DNA of 13,534 nt from Chloroflexota bacterium (GTDB lineage Bacteria; Chloroflexota; UBA6077). Of the stretch, positions 1 through 7,507 are shown piece by piece. The notes under the pieces are model-generated. The model was not told the DNA's origin. It searched no databases and worked only from the letters and a program-made list of their open reading frames with translations. The number at the start of each line of letters is the position of its first letter. Positions within the stretch are counted from its first letter, which is position 1. Made by a program: the position numbers and the translations under genes. Where the stretch lies: the NCBI GenBank assembly GCA_021845945.1, contig JAJZRD010000087.1, positions 1-13,534 on the forward strand, written 5' to 3'.

Positions 1-501
1 TCGGGCCAGGTCGGGCGCCACCAATGCCCCCTCCTCCCAGCCCAGCCGCATCTTCACGGTGACGGGGATGGACACGGAGGCGACTACGCTCCCGGCAACT
101 TCGACCGCCAGGTCGGGCTGCTTAAGGATGGCGGCCCCCCCTCCCCCGGAGGTGATCTCCCGCCGCGGGCAGCCCATGTTGATGTCGACGACCGCGGCGC
201 CGCTCTCCTGAAGCCATTGGGCCGCCTCGGCCATCAGCTGGGGATCGGTGCCGTAGATCTGGTATCCCAGGGGCCGGTCCTCGGGCACGGTGGCCAGGAT
301 CTCCCGACGCCGCTTGCCCCCGCCGAACAGGACGCTCGGGGGGTTCACCATCTCGGCGTAGGCCAGCCCCAGCCCGCCCAGGGGGCGAATGCTCATGCGG
401 AAGGGCAGGTCGGTGAAGCCCGCCATGGGGGCCAGCAGGATAGGGGTTTCCAGGGCCAGGTTGCCTATGCGCAGGGTCGTCGGTACTTGAAGGGTCTCCA
501 T
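1..501 (-). CDS. dus: tRNA-dihydrouridine synthase (Dus family, DusB-like), partial
   Basis: Flavoenzyme that reduces specific uridines in the tRNA D-loop to dihydrouridine using FMN and NAD(P)H in the cytoplasm. The visible 167 N-terminal residues form the start of the Dus TIM barrel: METLQVPTTLRIGNL, then PMAGFTDLPFR (FMN-binding N-terminal motif), EMVNPPSVLFGG, QIYGTDP and DINMGCPRREI, whose Cys is at the position of the catalytic Cys of the family. SIPVTVKMRLGW follows, and the frame is open to base 1. The C-terminal half (rest of barrel and helical domain; family length about 320-350) lies outside the window. The start is ATG at 499-501. It has no usable Shine-Dalgarno, and the promoter spacing suggests a leaderless message. 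The family call is firm; the exact Dus subtype is inferred. It reads in the same direction as the TPP enzyme upstream but appears to have its own promoter. Confidence 0.93.
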   Translation of the reverse strand, partial: METLQVPTTLRIGNLALETPILLAPMAGFTDLPFRMSIRPLGGLGLAYAEMVNPPSVLFGGGKRRREILATVPEDRPLGYQIYGTDPQLMAEAAQWLQESGAAVVDINMGCPRREITSGGGGAAILKQPDLAVEVAGSVVASVSIPVTVKMRLGWEEGALVAPDLAR

Positions 502-536
502 ACCCTAACGTTAACCGGCGTGCAGCGGGATGTCAA
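501..536 (-). promoter_or_regulatory. sigma70-type promoter for dus, transcript predicted leaderless
   Basis: On the minus strand a perfect -35 TTGACA (531-536) is followed after exactly 17 bases by TAACGT (508-513). The latter matches TATAAT at positions 1, 2 and 6. Counting six bases on from the -10 puts transcription start at position 501, the A of the dus ATG. No Shine-Dalgarno fits between -10 and ATG. The -10 is only a 3/6 match, so the call rests on the perfect -35 and the ideal spacing. Confidence 0.5.
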
Positions 537-552
537 AGGGGCCGTGGAAACC

Positions 553-627
553 GTAGGGCAGGGCGCTCTGCCCTGCCGCCGGCCTGTCATTGTCCGCCGG
601 GCGGCGGGGCACAGGTCCCCGCCCTAC
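553..627. repeat. Inverted pair of GTAG-headed REP-like hairpins (REPIN-like)
   Basis: Two 25-nt units face each other: 553-577 on the plus strand and 603-627 on the minus strand, separated by 25 bases. Both begin GTAGGGC, then form a perfect 7-bp stem with a 7-nt loop (GGCAGGG/CCCTGCC in the first, GGCGGGG/CCCCGCC in the second). They differ at five positions. Two of these (unit positions 8 and 22) form a compensatory change, A-T in one stem and G-C in the other; the other three are in the loop. A GTAG tetranucleotide at the foot of a palindrome, in inverted pairs, is the hallmark of REP elements mobilised by RAYT (TnpA_REP) transposases. No such transposase is visible here. The hairpins may also act as a terminator after the TPP enzyme. 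Confidence 0.65.
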
Positions 628-674
628 ATTGTCGATGCTATCGCCACGGGGGGGGCACGGCAGAAGACTCCACG

Positions 675-2309
675 TTATTTCGAGAACTGCTTCTCCTCCC
701 GGGTGATGATCTCCAGCAGCGCCGGACGGCCGTCGGCGGTGACCTTCACCGCCCGCTGGATCGCAGGGATGATCTCCCCCGGCCTCTCCACCCGCTCGAC
801 GTAGGCGCCGAGCCCCTCCGCTATCTTGCCGTAGTCGCCGGAGATGAAGCGGGTGCCGTACAGCCGGGTGGCGTTGGGCAGATGCTTGTCGTAGCCCCCG
901 AGGCAGGAGTTGTTCATCAGGATGGTCAGGGTGCCGATGTGGTTCCGTACGGCCGTCTCCAGGTCCATGCCGCTCTGGCCGAAGGCCGCGTCCCCCATGA
1001 TGTTGATCACGGTCTTCTCCGGCCGGGCGACCTTGGCGCCCATCGCCAGGGGGAGGCTGTAGCCCAGGTGGGTCGATTTCCCCCAGCCGATGAAGCTGCC
1101 GGGCTCCACGGCCCGCCAGAAGGGGCTCATCTGATCCCGCGGATTTCCGGCATCGTGGGTCGCCACGATATTCCGCGGGTCCACCGCCTGCTGCAGGTCC
1201 CAGATCACCCGGTAGGGGTTGATGGGAACCTCGTTGGAGGTCAGCTTCGGCATCCACTCGCTCAGCCACTCGTTCTTGACAGCCTTCACCCCTCGGGCGA
1301 CCCTATCGTCACCCTTGCGGCCCTCGGGGCCCAACCGGCGCTGGAGCTCCTCGATCATCTGGCGCAGCACCAGTTTGGCGTCGCCCACCAGCGCGTGGTG
1401 GATCGGGTAGTCCTTGTTCAGGTCGCGGTCGTCGACGGTAAGCTGGATCGCCACCTTGCCTGCCGGGATTCGGGCGGCGAAGCTGGAGATGGAGAGGCTG
1501 GAGCCCACGCCGAAGACCAGGTCCGAATTCTCCAGATAGTGGGTCACCGCCCGAGGCCAGGCCATGCCGCCGCTCCCCAGGGAGAGGGGATGATCCTCCG
1601 GGAATGCGCCCTTGCCAGGCAGCGTCGTCATCACCGGCGCCTGGAGCAGCTCGGCCAGCTCCCGCAATTCCCCCCAGGCCTGGGCGTAGAGGACGCCCGC
1701 CCCGACGTGAAGGAGGGGGCTCCTGGCCGCCAGGAGGGCCTTCACCGCCTCCGATACGTCCGCGGGATCGGCCATCCCGCGGGCACCTTTGACGGGCCAG
1801 TAAGAGAGTGTCGAATCCTCCATCTCTGCCCCCAGCACGTCCATCGGCAGCTCCAGGGCCACCGGCCCGGGCCTTCCCGTCCTGAGGTAGGTGAAGGCCC
1901 TCCTCAGGAGGTCGGGGATCCGCTCCGCCCGGTTGACCCGGGCCACCCACTTGGTGATTTGCTGATAGCTGAGGACGGCCTCGAAGTCGGGCTTCGTCCC
2001 CGTGCGGGCTTCCGGTATTCCCCCCGGCAGGAAGAGGATCGGGGTGGAGTCCGAGTAGGCCTGGGCGATCCCGCCGAAGGAGTTCTCCGTGCCGGGCCCG
2101 TACTGGACGGCGCAGACGCCGATCCTCCGGCCGTTGGTGGCCCTGGAGTAACCGTCTGCCATCCCGATCACTGTGCGCTCGGAGCGCGCCATGATCGGTC
2201 TGATGCCCAACTGGGCCGCCGTGTCGATGACCGGATTGACGGGGAAGCAGAAGAGGTGCTCAACCCCTTCCTTTTGGAGAATGTGGGCAACCGCGGCTGC
2301 ACCCTTCAA
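675..2309 (-). CDS. Thiamine pyrophosphate-dependent enzyme (acetolactate synthase / oxalyl-CoA decarboxylase superfamily)
   Basis: A 544-residue ThDP enzyme with the usual three domains. The N-terminal Pyr domain carries the glutamate that activates the cofactor: E44 in RSERTVIGMADGYSR (the residue before it is Ser, where many relatives have His). GRPGPVALELPMDV lies at the end of this domain, a central domain follows at about 190-330, and the C-terminal PP domain holds the ThDP/Mg motif from GDAAFGQSGMDLET at 439 to the Asn pair at 466-467. The motif starts GDA rather than GDG and resembles the GDSAFGFSGME form of oxalyl-CoA decarboxylases. Length fits the family (540-590). The start is TTG at 2307-2309, seven bases after GGAGG, and is preferred to any later ATG. 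No pathway partner is adjacent, so decarboxylase, carboligase and lyase activities remain possible; substrate unassigned. Confidence 0.88.
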   Translation of the reverse strand: MKGAAAVAHILQKEGVEHLFCFPVNPVIDTAAQLGIRPIMARSERTVIGMADGYSRATNGRRIGVCAVQYGPGTENSFGGIAQAYSDSTPILFLPGGIPEARTGTKPDFEAVLSYQQITKWVARVNRAERIPDLLRRAFTYLRTGRPGPVALELPMDVLGAEMEDSTLSYWPVKGARGMADPADVSEAVKALLAARSPLLHVGAGVLYAQAWGELRELAELLQAPVMTTLPGKGAFPEDHPLSLGSGGMAWPRAVTHYLENSDLVFGVGSSLSISSFAARIPAGKVAIQLTVDDRDLNKDYPIHHALVGDAKLVLRQMIEELQRRLGPEGRKGDDRVARGVKAVKNEWLSEWMPKLTSNEVPINPYRVIWDLQQAVDPRNIVATHDAGNPRDQMSPFWRAVEPGSFIGWGKSTHLGYSLPLAMGAKVARPEKTVINIMGDAAFGQSGMDLETAVRNHIGTLTILMNNSCLGGYDKHLPNATRLYGTRFISGDYGKIAEGLGAYVERVERPGEIIPAIQRAVKVTADGRPALLEIITREEKQFSK

Positions 2310-2397
2310 GGCAGTTCCTCCTCAGTGTTGTGCGGGCGCGATGGCTGATCCGGGACGTCTCCATTGTAAGTCACGGGGCAAGGGGTAGGACTGTCGA

Positions 2398-3910
2398 TCA
2401 GGCGGCCGACTGCGCCCTGTCGGACTCCGAGGTCGGCAGGGTGAAGCGGAAGGTGCTGCCTTTGCCCACCTGGCTCTCCACGCCGACCTGCCCGCCGTGG
2501 GCCTCTACCATCAGCCGAGTGATGTACAGTCCCAACCCCAACCCTTCGGTCTTCCTACTGCCCCTGGCTCGGTAGAAGCGATCGAAGACGCGGGGGAGAT
2601 CTTCGGCGGCGATCCCCATCCCGCGATCTGCTACCGAGATCCTGGCCTCGCCGTCGGACCGCTCGGCCCTCGCCGTCACCGTGCTGCCGGACGGCGAGTA
2701 CTTGAGGGCGTTGGTGATCAGGTTCACGATGGCCCTCTCGATCCGCTCCCGATCGGCCGGCACGGCCGGCACCCTTCCAGGACATTCCACCCGCAGCCGG
2801 CCGCGATCCTCCGGGGTACCCACCCGCTGGGAGATGTCGCGGAGGAGATGGCACAGGTCCGTCGGTTCCTTGTGCAGCTCCATCGTGCCGGCTTCCAGTC
2901 GGGCCGATTCCACCAGATCCTGGATCATGGAGTTCATCCGCCGGGCGTTGGTCAGGATAGCCTCCGCGGCCCGGGCTTCCCGCTCCAGTCCCCTGTCGGC
3001 CAGCCGCCTCTGCAGGAGGCCGGCCGCGCCCAGGATGGGGGTGAGGGGGTTGCGCAGGTCGTGGGAGATCATCCGGGCGTAATCCTCGCGCTGCTCCTGG
3101 AGCTCGTGAATGGCCGTGATGTCGGTGAAGGTCATCACGGCGCCCAGCAGCTTCCCATCGGGGGCGCGGATGGGTGCGGCGCTGACGGAGACCCAGTGGG
3201 CCCTCTCGCCGGGCGGGTGGAGGGACCACCACCTGGCCCTGAGTCGTCTCGCCCCTCAGTGCCCTGATGGGCGGCAGCTCCTCCACCGGGATCGGCTTGC
3301 CCTGGGGGGTCTCGATCCGAAGCAGCGCTATTCGCTCCACGAAGGAGAGATCGGGCTGGATCTGCCGCCCGCCCAACATCCTCACGGCGGCCGGATTCAT
3401 GTGGAGGATGTTCCCCTGAGGGTCGTAGGTCACCAGTCCATCGGCGATGGAGGCGATGGTGGCATCCAGCTCCGCGGCCCGCTTCGCCGCCTCTTGCGTC
3501 AGCTCCTGCCGTCGCATGCCGGCCTCTGTCAGCCGCTGGTTGGCTTGCCGCACCTCGGCCAGCAGCCGCTCCATCTCTTCCTCGGCTCGCTTCCGCTCGC
3601 TTTCTGCTTGCCGGCGTTCCGCCATCTCGGAGCGGAAGGGGCGGTACACGGCCAGGTAGAGGACGGGATACATCACGACGATCAGGATGCCGCCGTCGAG
3701 GAGAGCTCCGAGAGGGTCGGCCAGATTGAACAAGAAGGAGTGGAGGCCCAGCATGATCCCGAACTCGACCACGAATATGGCCCCGGTCATGACCAGGATC
3801 AGCCTTCGGAGCCTGATGGCCGGGTAGTCCTGGGTGGCAACGCGCTCCGGTCTGTCCGGCGGGAGGCGATCCCCCCGGTCCTCTGTCTCGCGGTCTCTCT
3901 GGCCTGGCAC
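2398..3910 (-). pseudogene. Membrane-bound PAS sensor histidine kinase, split by a frameshift
   Basis: Two overlapping reading frames together make one sensor kinase of about 503 residues. The first frame starts at GTG 3908-3910, nine bases after GAGGA. It has two membrane segments (about residues 34-60 and 68-90), a coiled coil (about 94-148) and a PAS domain (IADGLVTYDPQGNILHMNP), and is correct up to residue 229 near 3224. The rest of PAS (VSVSAAPIRAPDGK...VMTFTDITAIHE), the H-box SHDLRNPLTP with the phospho-acceptor His codon at 3061-3063, the N-box NLITNALKYSPSG, the G1 box VADRGMGI and the G2 box GLGLGLYIT lie in the other frame, which ends at TGA 2398-2400. One extra base in the G run 3222-3224 explains it: removing it gives a continuous PAS domain. 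It could be a true lesion or a sequencing error; all catalytic boxes are intact. No response regulator is adjacent. Confidence 0.88.
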
Positions 3911-4008
3911 AGCCGGCTATCCTCACTTCCGCAGCCAAGATGTGAAGAAAGGGGCTGGCAACAAACGCGCCAGTTCTGAAATAGAGGAGCTGGTCGAGTC
4001 GTGGGACT

Positions 4009-4929
4009 TCAGCGCCGTGCGCGGGGGTCGAGCAGCTCGGTCAGCCAGTCGCCGAGTAGGCTGGTGGCAAGGCAGGTGAGGGAGACGGCCAGCCCAGGGT
4101 ACACGGTGAGCCACCAAGCCTTGGCCATGTAGTCCTTGCCCTCGGCCAGCATGTTGCCCCAGGCCGGGATGGGGGGTTGGATGCCGTATCCGAGGAAACT
4201 CAGGGAGGATTCGGCCACTATCAGCCGGCCCGCCTCCAGGGAGGCGAGGGCGATGGCCGGACCGACGACGTTGGGGAGCACGTGGCGGAGGACGAGCCGC
4301 CAGCCCGGTGACCCGATGCTCCGCGCCGCCTCCACAAACTCCGCCCTCTTCATCACCAGCACCTCGCCCCGAACCAGGCGGGCGTACAGCACCCAGGAAG
4401 AGATCGCCAGGGTCGCGATGATGGCCCCAAGGCCGGCGCCGAGCACGGCCGCGATGCTCAGGGCGAGGGCCATGAAGGGGAAACTGAGCTGAACGTCCAC
4501 TATCCGGGAGCCCACGATGTCCAGCCATCCGCCGCGATACCCCATCGCGAGACCGATGATGACCCCCACGGTGCCGGCAAAGAAGACGGCCACCCCCCCG
4601 ACCAACAGGGAGACCCTGGCCCCAAACAGCAGGCGCGCCAGGACGTCCCTCCCCAACTGGTCGGTGCCGAGCCAATGGCCGGGGGAGCCGGGGGCCAGCA
4701 GTCGCTGATCCACGTTCGCCCGCAGAGGATCGTAGCCGGCAAGCAGCGGCGCCGCGATGGCCAGCACCACTTCCAGAGCCAGGAACAGCCCGGCGGCGAT
4801 GCCCCAGGCGGAATCCCCCCTCAGCCGCAACCGTCGCAACAGCCGGCGCTGGGGGAGCTCCACCCGCCAATTCGCGGAGGTCTCTCCGCTCCGCTTGCCG
4901 GACAGCCCGCTGTCGAGCACCTCACTCAT
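4009..4929 (-). CDS. ABC transporter permease, DppC/OppC type (peptide/nickel family)
   Basis: A 306-residue inner-membrane subunit of a peptide-type ABC importer, forming a heterodimer with the DppB-type protein encoded just upstream. It has the N-terminal segment typical of DppC/OppC (first TM at about 42-64), the motif GTDQLGRDVLARLLFGARVSL (88-108), further TM segments at about 109-131, 150-175 and 222-243 and near the C terminus. The EAA loop EFVEAARSIG...RHVLPN (197-220) docks on the ATPase. SSLSFLGYGIQPPIPAWGNML is a strongly conserved DppC signature. The start ATG at 4927-4929 overlaps the end of the upstream permease gene by 8 bases and is preceded by AGGA, so the two are translationally coupled. 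Substrate (dipeptide, oligopeptide, glutathione or metal) cannot be told from this subunit. Confidence 0.95.
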   Translation of the reverse strand: MSEVLDSGLSGKRSGETSANWRVELPQRRLLRRLRLRGDSAWGIAAGLFLALEVVLAIAAPLLAGYDPLRANVDQRLLAPGSPGHWLGTDQLGRDVLARLLFGARVSLLVGGVAVFFAGTVGVIIGLAMGYRGGWLDIVGSRIVDVQLSFPFMALALSIAAVLGAGLGAIIATLAISSWVLYARLVRGEVLVMKRAEFVEAARSIGSPGWRLVLRHVLPNVVGPAIALASLEAGRLIVAESSLSFLGYGIQPPIPAWGNMLAEGKDYMAKAWWLTVYPGLAVSLTCLATSLLGDWLTELLDPRARR

Positions 4930-5839
4930 AGACGATCCTGGGGTTCAGCAGACCGTAGAGCAGGTCCACGATCAGGTTGACCAGCGAGACGCTGGCGGCG
5001 GTGAAGAAGACGGCGGCCAGGGCGGTCGGGAAATCGCGAAACTGGATGGACTGGACGATCAGCCTTCCCAACCCCGGCCAGGCGAAGATGGTTTCCACCA
5101 CGATGGCCCCGCCCAGCAAACCGCTCATTTGAAGGCCAATGATGGTGACGATGGGGATGCCGGCGTTCTTCAGCACGTGGCGGTAGAGCACAACTCGCTC
5201 GGACAGCCCCTTGGCGCGGGCCGTTCGAACGTATTCGGCTCGCAGCACCTCCAGCACGCTGGAGCGTGTCAGCTTGACGATGCGGCCCAGGGAGTAGAGG
5301 CCCAGGGTGAGCCCGGGCAGGATCAACTGCTCCGGGGTGCCCATTCCTCCGGTGGGAAGCAGGCCCAGGTTCACCGAGAACAGCAGGATCAGCAGAAGCC
5401 CCAGCCAAAAGCTGGGCACCGACTGACCCAGCACCGAGCCCACGTTGGAGAGCCGGTCGGCGAGGCTGCCGTTCCGGATAGCAGCCAGGAATCCCAGCGG
5501 CACGCCCACCACCACGGCGAAGACGATGGAAACCAGGGTGAGCAAGCCGGTCGCCGGCAACCGCTCCAGCACCAGCTGCAGGGCCGGAATGTTGTACCGC
5601 AGCGACACGCCGAAGTCGCCCAGGGCGGCGCGACTGATGAATCGGCCGTACTGCACCCAGAGCGGGTCGTTGAAACCCCACTGGACCCGCACCCTCTCGA
5701 TGTATTCTGGCGTGGAGTCCGTCGGAACCAACAGCAGGACCGGGTCTCCGCTAAGGTGCAAGACTCCGAACATCAGGCTGAGCGCCAGAAAGACGGTAAG
5801 AAGGCTGAGAGCCAGCCGTCGCGCTATGTAGGGTAGCAT
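4922..5839 (-). CDS. ABC transporter permease, DppB/OppB type (peptide/nickel family)
   Basis: Inner-membrane partner of the DppC-type permease. The 305 residues start LPYIARRLALSLLTVF (first TM), followed by a large periplasmic loop with WGFNDPLWVQYGRF and GDFGVSL, TM segments at about 96-122, 134-162, 228-248 and 273-298, and the EAA loop EYVRTARAKG...RHVLKN (201-224). IFAWPGLGRL and the C-terminal LNPRIVYE are typical of the family. I chose ATG at 5837-5839 (GAGG eight bases upstream, N terminus aligning with the family) over an in-frame TTG at 5861-5863 that would add eight residues with no homology. Stop TGA at 4922-4924 lies inside the next gene. It follows the binding-protein gene after 114 bases containing a stem-loop. 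Confidence 0.95.
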   Translation of the reverse strand: MLPYIARRLALSLLTVFLALSLMFGVLHLSGDPVLLLVPTDSTPEYIERVRVQWGFNDPLWVQYGRFISRAALGDFGVSLRYNIPALQLVLERLPATGLLTLVSIVFAVVVGVPLGFLAAIRNGSLADRLSNVGSVLGQSVPSFWLGLLLILLFSVNLGLLPTGGMGTPEQLILPGLTLGLYSLGRIVKLTRSSVLEVLRAEYVRTARAKGLSERVVLYRHVLKNAGIPIVTIIGLQMSGLLGGAIVVETIFAWPGLGRLIVQSIQFRDFPTALAAVFFTAASVSLVNLIVDLLYGLLNPRIVYE

Positions 5840-5892
5840 TCGATTCGCCTCGCCCCCAGGCAACCCTCGATGCGGGGAGCCGAGGCTCTAGC

Positions 5893-5915
5893 CGGTCGCG
5901 CCAAGCGCCCGACCG
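5893..5915 (-). other. Intercistronic stem-loop between binding protein and permease genes
   Basis: On the minus strand CGGTC pairs with GACCG (5893-5897 with 5911-5915). After a two-base bulge (5909-5910), GCGC pairs with GCGC (5898-5901 with 5905-5908) around a three-base loop. This gives nine pairs, mostly G-C, and no U tract follows. Hairpins at this position in solute-binding-protein operons commonly protect the upstream message and lower permease expression. That role is inferred here. Confidence 0.45.
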
Positions 5916-5953
5916 AGGCCCCGACTCCCGATGGAGACCACCGCGGATCGTTA

Positions 5954-7483
5954 CTACTTCAGGGTCGCCCGTTCCAGGTTGAACTGCTCGTCGCCCTTGG
6001 GTTTCCAGTCCAGCTTCTTGCTGGCGCCATAGATGTCGTTCTGGGACCAGAGGAAGATCCATGGGGCCTGCTGCTGGACCAGCGCCTGAGCCTGGTAGTA
6101 GGCCTGCCGGCGCTTCTCCGGATCCACCGTGGGCAGCGCGGCCTCTATGGCTGCATCGACGTTCTTATCCGAGTAGGTGACCCAGGTCGAGCCCGTCCGG
6201 AACCAGTCCTTCAGCATGGAGCCGTCGAGGGAGGTGTCGCTGCGGCCGAAGAAGTAGATGCCATCGATCTTGTTAGCCTTGACGAGGTCGAGCAGCGACC
6301 CCCACTCGTCCACCTGCACCTTCACGTTGATCCCCGCCTGGGTGAGTTGGTCTGCGATGGCCTCGGCAGCTTCCTTGTCCTTCAGGTATCGCCCGCTTGG
6401 GGTGTGCAGCGTCATCGGCTCGCCCTTGTACCCGGCCTCCTGCAGCAGCGCCTTGGCCTTGGCCGGATCGTAGGAGTAGGGCTTGAGATTCGAATCCAGA
6501 TGCTGGTTGATGGCCGGCAGGGGACCTGCCATCCGCTTGGCGTTGCCCTCCATGACCGTCCGGATGATCTTGTCCACGTCCACCGCATAGTTCAAGGCCT
6601 GTCGCACCCTCGCGTCCTGGAGCGGACCGGGCAGGAGGGTGTTGATGCCGACGAAGATCACCCGGCGGCCCGCCACCGTCCTGGTGTCCGCCGTCGACGA
6701 CTTGTTGACCTGATCCATCGACTGGGGAGGAACGTCCGGGATCAGCTGCACCTCGCCCGCCAGCAGGGCCGAAACCCGGGAGCTGACGTCGGGGATGATG
6801 CGGAACTCCACGGCCGCGATCTGCGGCTTTGGTCCCCAGTAGTCATCGTTCCGCACCAGGGTGATGCTCTGCTCCCGCTTCCACTCCTGCAGCTTATAGG
6901 GGCCGGTGCCGATCGGTTTCTCGGTCATGGCCTGCGGGCCCTGCTCCTTGAGAACCTTGGCAGGAGCCATGTAGATCTCCGTGAATCCCTCGAGGAGGGA
7001 GGGGAACGGCTTCTCGGTGGTGACCTTCACCGTGTAATCGTCCACAACGGTGGTGGACTTCACCGCATCGATGCGAATCTTCCTGGCGGCGTTGTTCTCC
7101 TTCTTGGCCAGGTAATCGAGGGTGGCCTTCACCGACTCGGCGTTGAAAGGCTCTCCGTTGCTGAACTTGACGCCCTTGCGCAGCTTGATCTCCCAGTTGA
7201 GATCGTCCAGGCTCTTAGCCGACTCGGCTAGCTGGGGTACCACCTTCATATCGTGGTCGCGGGTGAACAGGTGGTCGTAGACGTGGGTATCCACCCGGTC
7301 CGTGGTGTTGTCCAGGGTGTTGACGGGATCGAAGTTGCGGATGTCCGCGTTGAGCCCCACCACGACTTTGGTGGCGGCGCCGCCCTGGGCTCCAGAGGAA
7401 GTGGTACCCGACTGGGATTGCTGACAACCTGCGACGATACTGAGGATGAGTGCCAATCCGACCAGGACAAGGGTTCTGCGCAC
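5954..7483 (-). CDS. ABC transporter substrate-binding lipoprotein, family 5 (peptide/nickel type)
   Basis: A 509-residue extracytoplasmic solute-binding protein of the SBP_bac_5 class, which delivers peptides or related ligands to the DppB/DppC-type permeases encoded next. The signal peptide MRRTLVLVGLALILSIVAGC ends in a lipobox with Cys20, so the mature protein is lipid-anchored; a Ser/Gln/Gly/Thr-rich linker follows. Family hallmarks are FDPVNTLDNTTDRVDTHVYDHLF, LAESAKSLDDLNWEIKLRKGVKFSNGEPF, the VKVTTEKPFP segment, GTGPYKLQEW, and VRQALNYAVDVDKII. The start is GTG at 7481-7483, with AAGGAG six bases upstream. It ends TAG directly followed by in-frame TAA. It lies 24 bases after the M24 gene, clearly the same operon. 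Ligand is not deducible; nickel, glutathione and sugar versions of this class exist. Confidence 0.95.
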   Translation of the reverse strand: MRRTLVLVGLALILSIVAGCQQSQSGTTSSGAQGGAATKVVVGLNADIRNFDPVNTLDNTTDRVDTHVYDHLFTRDHDMKVVPQLAESAKSLDDLNWEIKLRKGVKFSNGEPFNAESVKATLDYLAKKENNAARKIRIDAVKSTTVVDDYTVKVTTEKPFPSLLEGFTEIYMAPAKVLKEQGPQAMTEKPIGTGPYKLQEWKREQSITLVRNDDYWGPKPQIAAVEFRIIPDVSSRVSALLAGEVQLIPDVPPQSMDQVNKSSTADTRTVAGRRVIFVGINTLLPGPLQDARVRQALNYAVDVDKIIRTVMEGNAKRMAGPLPAINQHLDSNLKPYSYDPAKAKALLQEAGYKGEPMTLHTPSGRYLKDKEAAEAIADQLTQAGINVKVQVDEWGSLLDLVKANKIDGIYFFGRSDTSLDGSMLKDWFRTGSTWVTYSDKNVDAAIEAALPTVDPEKRRQAYYQAQALVQQQAPWIFLWSQNDIYGASKKLDWKPKGDEQFNLERATLK

Positions 7484-7507
7484 CTCGTTCTCCTTTCCGC
7501 GTTCCGG

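Noticed and set aside
882..2348. A 488-codon open frame on the plus strand opposite the ThDP enzyme gene
   Set aside because: Shadow frame; the minus-strand protein has clear family motifs, a Shine-Dalgarno site and normal length.
2354..2372. A TACAAT -10-like sequence (minus strand) ahead of the ThDP enzyme gene
   Set aside because: No -35 match at 16-18 bases upstream and no extended -10; not strong enough to call a promoter.
5840..5863. Eight extra N-terminal residues for the DppB-type permease from a TTG at 5861-5863
   Set aside because: The ATG at 5837-5839 has a better-placed GAGG and aligns with the usual family N terminus.
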